Origin: Bacillota bacterium
GTDB taxonomy: Bacteria > Bacillota > Clostridia > Acetivibrionales > DTU013
Direction: 5' to 3'
Assembly: GCA_023412915.1 (NCBI GenBank)
Contig: JAEZRE010000007.1
Coordinates: 26,281-90,280 of the forward strand
DNA: 64,000 bases
Both the position numbers and the translations under genes were made by a program. Below the pieces are notes generated by a model. The model was not told where the DNA came from, made no database searches, and saw only the letters and a program-made list of their open reading frames with translations. This document shows positions 52,494 through 61,439 of this stretch, piece after piece (position 1 is the first letter of the stretch; the number at the start of each line of letters is the position of its first letter).

Positions 52494-53534
52494 ATGAGAA
52501 TTCTATTTCAAGGCGGTTGGAAAGAAAATAGAGATCCTATCGAAAATAAAGATAAAGTATTCGAATACTGTATTCAATTAGCTAAATTCATTGTGGAAAA
52601 TAATCACCAAATAGTTCTTTATTCTTTAAGGGAGTTTGAAAATGTTATAGCGGATGAAATAAATAAAGAATGTACATATAAAGGAAAAGATATTAAAAAG
52701 CATCTACTTTATATATTACCAGGTAGAATTAAGCAGATACCGAAATATGGAGTCGTTAAGAGAATCGATTCTCATTGGTGGATTGAAGAGAGGACATATC
52801 TCGTAGAATGTTCAGAAGCAGTTATTGCAATAGGAGGTGGTCGGGGAACTTTTGATTGCATGGATAAGGCATGTATAGCGGCTAAACCTGTATTTATTGC
52901 AGGTGCTATTGAATCAAGAGCTGTAGCATCATGGCGAAACAGTAAGAAAAAATATTATTTTTTCGAAGAAGGTGATGCTGATTTTTTTGAAGATATTAAT
53001 ATAAGTAGCCAAGAATATTTTGATAAATTAGCAAACCTAATAAAAGTAATTGAGGCCAAGAAAAAATTCAGTAATAAAATTTTTATAGTACATGGTAGGG
53101 AGCATGAATATATGTCAAGTTTATCTCGAGTATTATCAATACTTGGGTTTGATCCAATTGTATTACAAAACGAGGCTAATAATGGCTTAACAATTATCGA
53201 AAAACTAGAAAAATATATTGGATACGGTTTCAAACATGTTGATTTAAATGTAGGTTTCGCATTTGTTTTATATACTCCAGATGATTTAGGGCATTTACCA
53301 GGAGAATTAGAGCAATATAGGGCAAGACAAAATGTTGTCTTTGAACATGGACTATTACTAGGTATATTGGGGAGAGATCGTACATGTGCAATTGTAAAAG
53401 GATCCATAGAGATACCCTCAGATTTTCAAGGAGTAATATATGAAAGAATAAGCGATTTTGAAAAAGAAGCTATAACTGTTATCCGCATACTTGCATCTGC
53501 AGGTTACCAAATAGATACTTCAAAATTAGTCTAA
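52494..53534 (+). CDS. SLOG-TIR fusion protein, candidate NAD-cleaving effector
   Basis: 346 residues in two parts. Residues 1-175 form a SLOG/LOG-like Rossmann domain: FQGGW at the start, then VIAIGGGRGTFDCMDKACIAAKPVF (about 111-135) with the nucleotide-binding Gly-rich loop. Residues about 193-345 are a TIR-like domain of the PF10137 type: KIFIVHGREHEYMSSLSRVLSILGFDPIVL, then RARQNVVFEHGLLLGILGR with the presumed catalytic Glu near 283. TIR domains of this group cleave NAD+ in CBASS and Pycsar immunity, and SLOG domains bind nucleotide signals in Thoeris. Here sensor and effector would be one chain. ATG follows AAGAGGTGGG. It is as AT-rich as its OLD partner. Confidence 0.87.
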   Translation: MRILFQGGWKENRDPIENKDKVFEYCIQLAKFIVENNHQIVLYSLREFENVIADEINKECTYKGKDIKKHLLYILPGRIKQIPKYGVVKRIDSHWWIEERTYLVECSEAVIAIGGGRGTFDCMDKACIAAKPVFIAGAIESRAVASWRNSKKKYYFFEEGDADFFEDINISSQEYFDKLANLIKVIEAKKKFSNKIFIVHGREHEYMSSLSRVLSILGFDPIVLQNEANNGLTIIEKLEKYIGYGFKHVDLNVGFAFVLYTPDDLGHLPGELEQYRARQNVVFEHGLLLGILGRDRTCAIVKGSIEIPSDFQGVIYERISDFEKEAITVIRILASAGYQIDTSKLV

Positions 53535-53556
53535 TTCATCCACGCGCACTCGCCCC

Positions 53557-53579
53557 GAAACGTGCATTTGGCACGTTTC
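53557..53579 (+). terminator. hairpin after the SLOG-TIR gene
   Basis: GAAACGTGC (53557-53565), loop ATTTG, GCACGTTTC (53571-53579), then TTCC. A strong stem with a weak U-tract; possible terminator at the island edge. Confidence 0.5.
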
Positions 53580-53632
53580 TTCCGGCTCGTGCCGCAAGGT
53601 TCGAATCTCTTCTTTATGCAACACACATAAAC

Positions 53633-53660
53633 AAAAACGCCATCTATCGATGACGTTTTT
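53633..53660 (-). terminator. terminator of the tRNA operon
   Basis: On the minus strand AAAAACG with CGTTTTT and CATC with GATG form an interrupted stem around a 4-nt loop, followed by a T-rich run. It lies just 3' of tRNA-Arg and could also act on the plus strand. Confidence 0.75.
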
Positions 53661-53668
53661 ATTTTTGG

Positions 53669-53742
<74 letters not shown>

Positions 53743-53847
53743 ATATTCAGTTTGCGGTCGGTACGGCTGCGTTAGACGCTTCCGGTCAAGTTCCGCTGTC
53801 GGCGATGCAGCAGGATCTCTCTTGCTGCGGCCTAAAAAATCAAGTGG

Positions 53848-53918
53848 AGCGGGTGATGGGAATCGGACCCACGCAATCAGCTTGGAAGGCTGATGTTCTA
53901 CCATTGAACTACACCCGC
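53848..53918 (-). tRNA. tRNA-Gly (TCC)
   Basis: Minus strand: acceptor GCGGGTG/CACCCGC, D-arm TAGTTCAATGGTAGAAC, anticodon loop CTTCCAA (anticodon TCC), T-arm GGGTCCGATTCCC, discriminator T. First gene of the tRNA operon; a 105-nt spacer separates it from tRNA-Arg. Confidence 0.95.
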
Positions 53919-53945
53919 ACAGGTATCGTGATTACCGACTTTCAT

Positions 53946-53974
53946 ATTATACAGTCGGTCTGCCCGTTTGTCAA
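53946..53974 (-). promoter_or_regulatory. consensus sigma-A promoter of the tRNA operon
   Basis: Read on the minus strand: TTGACA (53974-53969), 17-nt spacer, TATAAT (53951-53946), both perfect. tRNA-Gly begins about 28 nt after the -10. Confidence 0.88.
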
Positions 53975-54013
53975 TGCCGTAAAACCGCATAAATCGTTTA
54001 TCTTAAATACTTT

Positions 54014-54775
54014 TCAGACGGTATGCTCCGGATAGATCAATTTTCCCTGCAATGCCTGCACGGTAGCATCGTCCGGCTTCTTGTCGGTGATGATCAAATC
54101 GATTGTTATTGTATCCACTGCTCTACAAAAAAAATCGTGGCCGAATTTTGTGGAATCGCATAACAGGATCCTTTTCCTGGCGTTCTCGCTCATGGCTCGC
54201 TTTACTGCCGCATTTTCCTCTTCAGCCTCGGTGGTCCCGTTTTTTGCGGAAAAACCGCAACAGCTGAAAAACATTATGTCTGCGCAGTAGGATTTAACTG
54301 CCTCTATCGCGCTGTTCCCGACATAGCTGGATTGGTTCAGCAGTCTGCCGCCCGTACAGTAAACGGTAGCCGTCGTCTGTTCGTTGAGATAGTTGATCGT
54401 TGCGGCTCCGCTGGAGATTATGCTCTTCCCTGTGAAGTCTCCGAACTGGCGGGCAAGGTAGAGTACGGTGGAGCTCGAATCAAAAAATATTGTTGAAGCA
54501 CCTCTCAAATATTGCAGGACGAGCGATGCTATTATTTCTTTTTTCTCTTTTTCCTTTTGACGGCGCAAAAGAAGCGGCATATCACTGTTGCTTCCTTCCG
54601 ACAGCTCAGCTCCTCCGCGTAACCGTTTCAATACGCCCTGCGCCGCCATTTCAGACAGATCGCGCCTTATTGTGGCGGGGCTCGAATAAAGCAAATCGCA
54701 TAAATGTCCGACGGTTACAAATTTCTTCTGATGGAGAATTGATATTATTCTTTCCCGGCGCTCATTTATAAGCAT
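54014..54775 (-). CDS. DeoR-family transcriptional regulator
   Basis: 253 residues. N-terminal DeoR helix-turn-helix (RRERIISILHQKKFVTVGHLCDLLYSSPATIRRDLSEM) and C-terminal sugar-phosphate sensor (IFFDSSSTVLYLAR, CTGGRL, FFSCCGFSAKNGTTEAEEENAAVKRAM, LLCDSTKFG). The effector is probably a phosphorylated intermediate such as fuculose 1-phosphate. It is divergent from the fucose catabolic operon and likely represses it and itself through the repeated site at 54791. ATG 54775 (rather than 54820) gives the standard family start LINERRERI. Confidence 0.92.
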   Translation of the reverse strand: MLINERRERIISILHQKKFVTVGHLCDLLYSSPATIRRDLSEMAAQGVLKRLRGGAELSEGSNSDMPLLLRRQKEKEKKEIIASLVLQYLRGASTIFFDSSSTVLYLARQFGDFTGKSIISSGAATINYLNEQTTATVYCTGGRLLNQSSYVGNSAIEAVKSYCADIMFFSCCGFSAKNGTTEAEEENAAVKRAMSENARKRILLCDSTKFGHDFFCRAVDTITIDLIITDKKPDDATVQALQGKLIYPEHTV

Positions 54776-54790
54776 AATTTTACCCCGAAA

Positions 54791-54820
54791 TGATTGATAT
54801 TGATTGATAATGATCAACAT
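54791..54820. promoter_or_regulatory. candidate DeoR operator: three 10-bp direct repeats
   Basis: TGATTGATAT, TGATTGATAA and TGATCAACAT in tandem, one helical turn apart. They lie just downstream of the regulator's own -10 and upstream of the fucose operon promoter, suited to autoregulation and repression. Confidence 0.65.
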
Positions 54821-54847
54821 TATAATGCAATTTTAGTACTTTATCAA
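54819..54847 (-). promoter_or_regulatory. promoter of the DeoR-type regulator gene
   Basis: Minus strand: TTGATA (54847-54842), 17-nt spacer, TATAAT (54824-54819). The start point falls within the repeated operator. Confidence 0.75.
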
Positions 54848-54862
54848 CGTTCGCGCCAATTA

Positions 54863-54891
54863 TTGACATTGGATTGCCCAAAGCTTATATT
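54863..54891 (+). promoter_or_regulatory. promoter of the fucose operon
   Basis: TTGACA (54863-54868), 17-nt spacer, TATATT (54886-54891), ending 30 nt before the aldolase start. Confidence 0.8.
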
Positions 54892-54921
54892 AAGGCTGAA
54901 GTTCACGGATAGGGGATTTTT

Positions 54922-55611
54922 ATGATGACAGAAATTGAATTAAAGGATCAGATATGCGATATATGCCACAAAATGTGGCAGCTGGGCTGGGTCGCGGCAA
55001 ACGACGGCAATGTGTCCGTACGTCTCGAGGACGGCAATTTCCTTGCCACGCCGACAGGTATTAGTAAAAGCTTTATTACACCTGAAAAGCTCGTTAAGAT
55101 AAACGGTAAGGGTGAAATTCTGGAAGGCGGCGCCGGATACAGGCCGTCGTCAGAAATTAAAATGCACATTAGGTGCTACAGCGAGCGGCCGGACGTAAAC
55201 GGTGTGGTGCATGCCCATCCGCCGACGGCAACAGGTTACGCTGTAGCAGGGCTGAGCCTTGACGAATATTCGATGATCGAGACTGTCCTGACGATCGGCT
55301 CCATACCCTTAACGCCGTATGGAACGCCCTCTACAATGGAGGTGCCGGATGCCATTACGCCGTACCTGCAGGAACATGATGTCCTGCTGCTGCAGAATCA
55401 TGGCGCGCTGGCTGTCGGCTGCGACGTGCTGACCGCATATTACCGCATGGAAACGCTCGAGCTTTACGCAAAAATCAGCCTTACGGCGCATCAACTCGGA
55501 GGAGCAAAAGAAATTCCGGAAAAACAGATAGATAAGCTGATGGAGCTGCGAAAAAATTACTATCATGTTACCGGACGCCATCCCGGATACAAAAAGTACA
55601 ACAAGGCTTGA
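54922..55611 (+). CDS. fucA: L-fuculose-1-phosphate aldolase (class II aldolase family)
   Basis: 229 residues. Cleaves L-fuculose 1-phosphate to dihydroxyacetone phosphate and L-lactaldehyde. Catalytic Glu78 in SSEIKMH, zinc ligands His97 and His99 in VVHAHPPTA and His160 in QNHGALAV; phosphate-binding NDGNVSVR near residue 27 and the TPTGISK loop are present. A related ribulose-phosphate or rhamnulose-phosphate specificity cannot be excluded, but the isomerase downstream favours fucose. The kinase frame starts at or just after its stop. Confidence 0.9.
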   Translation: MMTEIELKDQICDICHKMWQLGWVAANDGNVSVRLEDGNFLATPTGISKSFITPEKLVKINGKGEILEGGAGYRPSSEIKMHIRCYSERPDVNGVVHAHPPTATGYAVAGLSLDEYSMIETVLTIGSIPLTPYGTPSTMEVPDAITPYLQEHDVLLLQNHGALAVGCDVLTAYYRMETLELYAKISLTAHQLGGAKEIPEKQIDKLMELRKNYYHVTGRHPGYKKYNKA

Positions 55612-55634
55612 AGCACATGGATGGAGGTCTTCAT

Positions 55635-57113
55635 ATGGGAAAGGTATCCACTGTTCTTGTCTTTGATCTTGGGGCGTCGAACGGAAGGGTAATGCTCTGC
55701 CGCTTTGATGCAATGGAACTGGAGCTTGAGGAAATTTACCGCTTTACCAATGAACCAGTCCTGCGTGACGGCACACTTTACTGGGATTGGGACCTCCTGT
55801 TCCGGAATATTCTCGAGGGAATAAAACAAGCCCGTGACAAAGGCGGCTTTGACAGCATAGGTATCGATACGTGGGGTGTCGATTTCGGTCTTCTGAATGC
55901 ACGGGGAGAGCTCATGGAAGCGCCGGTGCATTACCGCGACAGCCGTACGGACGGCCTTTCGGGCAAGGTCGCAGCCATGCTTGGAGAGCAGGAGCTGTAT
56001 CAAACGTCAGGCAGCCAGAGGATGGATATAAATACTCTCTATCAATTATATTCACTCAATACAAAACGCCCCGGGTTTATAAAGGGTGCAAGATGTCTTT
56101 TAATGATGCCTGATCTGATCAATTATTTTCTGACGGGCGAGCGCCATGCCGAGCTGACTATTGCCTCAACCACGCAGATGCTGGAGCCTCACGGCAGGAC
56201 CTGGAATTTGCCGCTGCTTGAAAAGCTCGGTCTCCCGTACAAAATTCTTCCTGGGCTCATAGCGCCCGGTACTCACGCGGGGATGCTCAAAGCGGGAATC
56301 TGCGCGGAGCTTGGGGTTGAGTCCGTGCCTGTGATTGCAGTGGCGTCGCACGATACTGCCTGTGCGGTCATGGCTGTTCCTGAAGGTGACCGGGATTTTG
56401 TGTTCATATCGAGCGGGACGTGGTCGCTTCTGGGGACGGAACTCGAGGAACCTGTTATTGACGCTGATTCACAGGAGTGTAACCTGACTAATGAATTGGG
56501 GTTTGACAATACGGTTACATTTTTAAAAAATATGACCGGGCTTTGGCTGATACAGGAGACACGCCGCCAATTTAAACGCGATGGCAGGGAATACACCTAT
56601 GCGGATTTGGAAAATATGGCGCGGCAAAGCCGTCCATTTTCCTGCTTTATAGATCCGGACTACAGGGAATTCATGCAGACCGGCGATGTACCGGATCGAA
56701 TCAGGAGGTTTTGCAGGGAAACAGGACAATATATTCCGCAGGATGACGGTGAGGTTGTCCGCTGTATCTATGAGAGCCTGGCGATGAAGTACCGCTTCGC
56801 TTTTGAACAGGTGAAACGCTGCACAAAAAAAGATTATAACGTAATCCATATTGTCGGGGGCGGTACGAGGGACAGTTTCCTTTGCCAGATGACCGCTGAC
56901 GCGGTAAATATACCAGTTCTGGCAGGTCCTATCGAGGCCACGGCACTGGGAAATGCGGCGGCGCAGCTGATAGCGCTGGGAGTTTTGGATGATTTGGGGC
57001 AGGCACGCGCAGCGATACGCAGGACTTTCTCTCCGAAGGAATTTCTGCCTTCAGATCCGGACCTTTGGTCAGAGCATTACAGGCAGTTTACACAAGTAAT
57101 CGAGCAGCATTAA
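55635..57113 (+). CDS. FGGY-family kinase, L-fuculokinase/rhamnulokinase-like
   Basis: 492 residues. Phosphorylates the ketose made by the isomerase. N-terminal ATPase motif VLVFDLGASNGRVML, substrate loop GIDTWGVDFGLL, HDTACAVMAVP, SSGTWSLLG, and C-terminal HIVGGGTRDSFLCQMTAD. Sequence style is closer to rhamnulokinases than to E. coli FucK, yet it lies between a fucose aldolase and fucose isomerase, so L-fuculose is the likely substrate. ATG 55635 with TGGAGGT upstream is preferred; an in-frame TTG at 55608 overlaps the aldolase stop. Confidence 0.9.
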   Translation: MGKVSTVLVFDLGASNGRVMLCRFDAMELELEEIYRFTNEPVLRDGTLYWDWDLLFRNILEGIKQARDKGGFDSIGIDTWGVDFGLLNARGELMEAPVHYRDSRTDGLSGKVAAMLGEQELYQTSGSQRMDINTLYQLYSLNTKRPGFIKGARCLLMMPDLINYFLTGERHAELTIASTTQMLEPHGRTWNLPLLEKLGLPYKILPGLIAPGTHAGMLKAGICAELGVESVPVIAVASHDTACAVMAVPEGDRDFVFISSGTWSLLGTELEEPVIDADSQECNLTNELGFDNTVTFLKNMTGLWLIQETRRQFKRDGREYTYADLENMARQSRPFSCFIDPDYREFMQTGDVPDRIRRFCRETGQYIPQDDGEVVRCIYESLAMKYRFAFEQVKRCTKKDYNVIHIVGGGTRDSFLCQMTADAVNIPVLAGPIEATALGNAAAQLIALGVLDDLGQARAAIRRTFSPKEFLPSDPDLWSEHYRQFTQVIEQH

Positions 57114-57160
57114 AAAGCTTAATTATTGATAAATGTACTTAGTATTGGGGAGGTAGCATC

Positions 57161-58945
57161 ATGATTTATCCAAAGGTCGGTATAAGGCCAATAATAGACG
57201 GCCGTTGGGGCGGAGTACGTGAAAGCCTGGAAAAGCAGACTATGGATATGGCATCGGCGGCAGCCAGGCTGATACGGGAGAACCTTCGCTATCCGGACGG
57301 AACTCCCGTGCAGTGTGTCATAGCTGACACAACTATAGGAGGCAGCGCCGAAGCAAATCTCTGCGCTGAGAAGTTTTCAACCGAAAATGTGTGCGGTACT
57401 CTGAGTGTAACGCCGTGTTGGAGCTACGGCAGCGAAACTATCGACATGAATCCGCTTACAGTCAAGGCAATCTGGGGCTTCAACGGCACCGAACGCCCCG
57501 GAGCCGTTTATCTGGCTGCAGCATTGGCAGCGCATGCACAAAAAGGACTTCCTGCATTCTCAATTTACGGGCACGATGTTCAGGACAAGGGTGATGCCGA
57601 AATACCGGAGGACGTGCAGGAAAAGCTTCTTCGTTTTGCCCGCTGTGCAGTTGCCGTGGGCTGGATGCGCGGCAAATCCTATGTGAATATCGGAAGTGTT
57701 TCCATGGGCATAATGGGATCCTACTGCGATGCGGACTTCCTGCAAAAGTATCTGGGTATCCGCGCCGAATGGGTCGATATGACCGAGATTTTACGCCGCA
57801 TCAAGCTTGAAATCTATGACCACGAGGAATACAGGAAAGCCCTTGAATGGACGAAAGACAACTGTAAAGAGGGCTTTGACAAGAATGCCGAAAAAGAGCT
57901 TGCGGATATTGTTAAAAGGTCTAAAGTGGTACCGCCTGAAAAAGATTGGGAGTTTATAGTAAAGATGACGCTTGTCTGCAGGGACATTATGCTGGGGAAC
58001 CCCAAACTGAACGGGCTGGGATGGCATGAGGAGGCTTTGGGTCGCAATGCGGCAGCAGCCGGTTTCCAGGGGCAGAGGATGTGGACCGACTGGCTTCCGA
58101 ACGCAGACTTTACGGAAGCGGTTATAAATTCGTCCTTCGACTGGAGCGGCAAGCGCCAGCCGATCCCGTTTGCAACCGAGAATGATACCATGAACGGCAT
58201 AACCATGTTGCTGCTCAATATGATTACCGGAAGAGCTCCTCTGTTTTCGGACGTACGAACTTACTGGAGTCCGGACGCGGTAGAACGCGTTACCGGCAAG
58301 AAGCTTGAGGGTATTGCGCGTAACGGCCTTATGCACCTCATCAATTCAGGCGCTACCGCGCTTGACGCGACAGGCGCATCCAAGGCCGCGGATGGCGACG
58401 GCTGCATGAAGGAATGGTGGAACATGACCGATGCAGATATATCCGCCTGCCTTGAGGCTACAGACTGGTGCCGCGCAGATTATGAATATTTCCGCGGAGG
58501 CGGATTCTCGTCCCATTTCAAAACAGATGCACAGATGCCTGTAACAATGGCGAGATTGAATATTGTTGACGGCCTTGGCCCTGTAATTCAGATAGCCGAG
58601 GGCTGGACGACCGTGCTTGACGAATCCGTCCACAAGCTGCTCGATCAGCGTACCGATCCGACCTGGCCCACCACCTGGTTTGCTCCGCGTTTGACGGGAA
58701 ATGGCGCTTTTACCGACGTTTACAGTGTAATGGCAAATTGGGGCGCAAACCACGGCGCATGGGTGTATGGACATGTGGGGCAGGATCTGATCACTCTATG
58801 CAGCATGCTTCGCATACCTGTCTCGATGCATAATGTGGATGGCAGTAAAATTTACCGCCCGCACGAATGGAGCGCTTTCGGCACACAGGATCTCGAAGCC
58901 TCGGATTTCAGGGCTTGTAGGGAATATGGCCCGTTAAACAGATAA
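57161..58945 (+). CDS. fucI: L-fucose isomerase
   Basis: 594 residues, close to the E. coli enzyme (591). Converts L-fucose to L-fuculose with Mn2+. Recognisable blocks: [20 protein letters not shown] at the start, [36 protein letters not shown], the metal-site region [18 protein letters not shown] (about residues 337-355), and the C-terminal [31 protein letters not shown] precedes the ATG. Last gene of the fucose operon; no lactaldehyde reductase follows. Confidence 0.95.
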   Translation: MIYPKVGIRPIIDGRWGGVRESLEKQTMDMASAAARLIRENLRYPDGTPVQCVIADTTIGGSAEANLCAEKFSTENVCGTLSVTPCWSYGSETIDMNPLTVKAIWGFNGTERPGAVYLAAALAAHAQKGLPAFSIYGHDVQDKGDAEIPEDVQEKLLRFARCAVAVGWMRGKSYVNIGSVSMGIMGSYCDADFLQKYLGIRAEWVDMTEILRRIKLEIYDHEEYRKALEWTKDNCKEGFDKNAEKELADIVKRSKVVPPEKDWEFIVKMTLVCRDIMLGNPKLNGLGWHEEALGRNAAAAGFQGQRMWTDWLPNADFTEAVINSSFDWSGKRQPIPFATENDTMNGITMLLLNMITGRAPLFSDVRTYWSPDAVERVTGKKLEGIARNGLMHLINSGATALDATGASKAADGDGCMKEWWNMTDADISACLEATDWCRADYEYFRGGGFSSHFKTDAQMPVTMARLNIVDGLGPVIQIAEGWTTVLDESVHKLLDQRTDPTWPTTWFAPRLTGNGAFTDVYSVMANWGANHGAWVYGHVGQDLITLCSMLRIPVSMHNVDGSKIYRPHEWSAFGTQDLEASDFRACREYGPLNR

Positions 58946-58995
58946 AGGACTCCTTTTGACGAAGGCATTCTATATAACGCCCGGTCGAATGAAAC

Positions 58996-59020
58996 AACGC
59001 CCTCCTGTCAGGAGGGCGTT
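58996..59020. terminator. terminator between convergent genes
   Basis: AACGCCCTCC (58996-59005), TGTCA loop, GGAGGGCGTT (59011-59020), then TATAAAAA; it separates fucI from the opposing lipoprotein gene. Confidence 0.85.
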
Positions 59021-59035
59021 TATAAAAACTGGAGC

Positions 59036-60598
59036 CTACTTTTTGTCCAACTGCTGCTGTATTTCGGCTGCCATGTTATCGATGCCGAGATTTTTCATAT
59101 CGCCTATGAACTTCGTAACTTCGCCGGGGTCCTTTATCTGTCCCTGCGACAATTTGAACTCGAACTGCTGGACGGCCTGGCTTCTCTGCGCCGCCATATC
59201 CTTCAGCTTTCCGTAATCGGGATAGAATGCCCCATGCGGCGCATATTTGCTGTATTTATCCAGGAAATCTGTATATGTATTAATACCTGCGCCATAGGTG
59301 TCCTTGGGGAGCGTGGGGTTGTATTCGGCATTCCTGAACGCCCAGTTACCGTCCCAGTAGAGATAGGTACGGTTGTTGAAATCCTGTCCGGTCGGCATGG
59401 TGGGATAGCCGTTGGCCAATACGTAATCCTTGTTTTCTATACCGAAATTCATAAGATAATAATTGTCGCGGGTCTGGTGCACCCAATCCAGGAAACGGAG
59501 CGCCCTTGCCGTGTTTACCGATGTAGCCGGGAATACGAACGATCCGTTCATAAAGAAGGTACCCATCGAATTGTCGCGCTGCACCTTTTTCTCGGGATAG
59601 AGGTAGAAGACACTCAACGGGTTGGATTCTTTTAATTCGCCTGACTCCGTATTGAAGGTCATCTTGGTTGGCTCCTTGGACGGAGGGCTCAGCTCGCCGT
59701 AGTAAACAAACGATGTGACCTTTGTCTGGTCGACCTTTGACACGTCCTGCAGATAGCCCTTGGAATACCAATCCACTATCTTGTTCGAGGCTTCAAGGAA
59801 TTCCGGCGTCTGCTCCCAGGCCTTTATCGTCATTTTAGGATCGTCCCACTTGTAAACGAGGTTCTGGAATTCATCGAGAATGACATAGCCGAAGGCCCTG
59901 GCAAACAGCTTCATCGAATCGACGCCGTTGGCTATGATCCCGGGGACCAGTTCGGGATTGTTATCCTTGACTGCCTTGAGATAAGCTTCGTACTGTTCGA
60001 GACTCGTTATCTCCGGGATCTTGTACTTCTTATAGAGAGCGTCGTCTACCATCAGATAGGTACAGTAGGCGGACGGGTAAAGGGATGGAACTGCGTAAAG
60101 CTTTCCGTCTACCTTCGAAAAACCGAGCTCTTCCTGAGAATATTTAGAAAACAGCGACTGAGCGTTTTCAGGGAACAGGGTGCTGATGTCCGCAAGCTTC
60201 GACTCCCTGGCAAGCGCCGTGAAGTCAGGGTAGAAGGAATCCGGTTTACCGAGGCAGAAAGCGTCGATGACGTCTCCCGAGGCATCCAGCGTTTTCATCT
60301 TGTCCATATACTGGCCGAACTCGATCCATTTGAAATCGAGGGAAGCGTTGACTGTTTCTGAGGACCGTTTCTCGAGCTCGGCCTTTACGTCAGGCCAGCT
60401 TTTTGGCTCTGTTCCGGGGAAATAAAATTTCAGCGACGTATGTTCCAGCTTTTCAACGGGCGCTTCATACTTCTGCATGAAGGAGTCGCTTTCTTCTGCG
60501 CCTTCCGTGGAAGAAGCGCAGCCTGCGGGGAACAGGAGCAGCGGCAGTACCGTCAAGACTGTCAGTATTGAGCGCAAATACTTATGCACCATTTTCAT
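59036..60598 (-). CDS. orphan ABC-transporter sugar-binding lipoprotein
   Basis: 520 residues. Lipobox FPAGC with Cys27 lipidated; then a bacterial extracellular solute-binding fold with the Tyr/Trp-rich surfaces typical of oligosaccharide receptors. ATG 60598 follows AAGGAGAGAG on the minus strand; the open frame extends upstream without family sequence. No permease or ATPase adjoins it, so it must use components made elsewhere, possibly the permeases at 21-23 kb. It lies convergent to the fucose operon, so fucosylated ligands are conceivable. Confidence 0.9.
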   Translation of the reverse strand: MKMVHKYLRSILTVLTVLPLLLFPAGCASSTEGAEESDSFMQKYEAPVEKLEHTSLKFYFPGTEPKSWPDVKAELEKRSSETVNASLDFKWIEFGQYMDKMKTLDASGDVIDAFCLGKPDSFYPDFTALARESKLADISTLFPENAQSLFSKYSQEELGFSKVDGKLYAVPSLYPSAYCTYLMVDDALYKKYKIPEITSLEQYEAYLKAVKDNNPELVPGIIANGVDSMKLFARAFGYVILDEFQNLVYKWDDPKMTIKAWEQTPEFLEASNKIVDWYSKGYLQDVSKVDQTKVTSFVYYGELSPPSKEPTKMTFNTESGELKESNPLSVFYLYPEKKVQRDNSMGTFFMNGSFVFPATSVNTARALRFLDWVHQTRDNYYLMNFGIENKDYVLANGYPTMPTGQDFNNRTYLYWDGNWAFRNAEYNPTLPKDTYGAGINTYTDFLDKYSKYAPHGAFYPDYGKLKDMAAQRSQAVQQFEFKLSQGQIKDPGEVTKFIGDMKNLGIDNMAAEIQQQLDKK

Positions 60599-60758
60599 CT
60601 TGCTCTCTCCTTTATCTCTTTTGTCTAAAAACACTTGATTAGCAAAACGTACCAGTGTATCATTTTCTATATATGACACATTTTACATAATAATATTATC
60701 AGTCGAATTTGAATAATTTGTTAACAAATATTAAATTTTTGGTAAAAGGGGGATATGC

Positions 60759-61418
60759 ATGTCGGACTTAAATAGAAGATACTGGAACGAACAATTCAAG
60801 ATACTTCAGGCTACATGGCCCAAACCGGACAACTTCAACGAGTGCGTCGATATCTGTCTGCAGCTGCACGGCATGGTACATTCCGCTGCTCCCGAACTGG
60901 CTGTGCCCGTTTCGTTCGAAGACGAGCTTTGGGCGGTTCTGAGCGAGGAAGCCTTCAGAAAGCTACATCATGGAGACCAATCGATCGCCTGGAAGCTATG
61001 GCATGCCGGCAGGATAGAGGATATGACCATGAATGTGCTGATTGCCGGGGAGCGCCAGGCCATAGACGAAAACGACTGGTACGGTAAGCTTAACGTAAAA
61101 GCCCGGGATACAGGCAACGCGATGAATGAGGATGAAATAGCCGGAATGAGCGATTCGATCAGTATAGAGGCTTTGAGTGCTTACCGCAATGAAGTAGCAA
61201 AGCGGACCAGAAGGGTGATCCGGTCTCTCGAGCCGCAGGACCTGAGGCGGAAAGTCGACGTTGCAAGGCTTGACAGCCTTATGGCGGACGGCTCGCTGGT
61301 ACCCGCGGCACAAGGTGTCTACGATTACTGGAAAAAGAAAACGTACGCGGGTCTGCTTCTAATGCCTGCAACACGACATATACTGGTGCATATTAACGAG
61401 TCGATGAGGCTTGTTTGA
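60759..61418 (+). CDS. DinB-like four-helix protein
   Basis: 219 residues. The spacing of histidines (LQLHGMVHSA near residue 35-44; RHILVHINESMRLV at the end, an HxxxH) and the helical pattern match the DinB/YfiT metal-binding superfamily. Members are thiol-transferases or stress proteins; activity here is unknown. The region upstream (60680-60758) is AT-rich with the palindrome TTTGTTAACAAA. AAAAGGGGG precedes the ATG. It is followed after about 20 nt by an acyltransferase gene. Confidence 0.7.
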   Translation: MSDLNRRYWNEQFKILQATWPKPDNFNECVDICLQLHGMVHSAAPELAVPVSFEDELWAVLSEEAFRKLHHGDQSIAWKLWHAGRIEDMTMNVLIAGERQAIDENDWYGKLNVKARDTGNAMNEDEIAGMSDSISIEALSAYRNEVAKRTRRVIRSLEPQDLRRKVDVARLDSLMADGSLVPAAQGVYDYWKKKTYAGLLLMPATRHILVHINESMRLV

Positions 61419-61439
61419 TTGGATAAGTGGTGATTGTCC

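Noticed and set aside
50585..53534. Assignment to Gabija or Thoeris
   Set aside because: Gabija needs a UvrD-like helicase beside the OLD protein and Thoeris needs a SIR2/SLOG protein; neither is present.
55635..57113. Rhamnose operon instead of fucose
   Set aside because: The kinase alone resembles rhamnulokinase, but the isomerase is unmistakably FucI-type and the aldolase has the short FucA length, so fucose is the better call.
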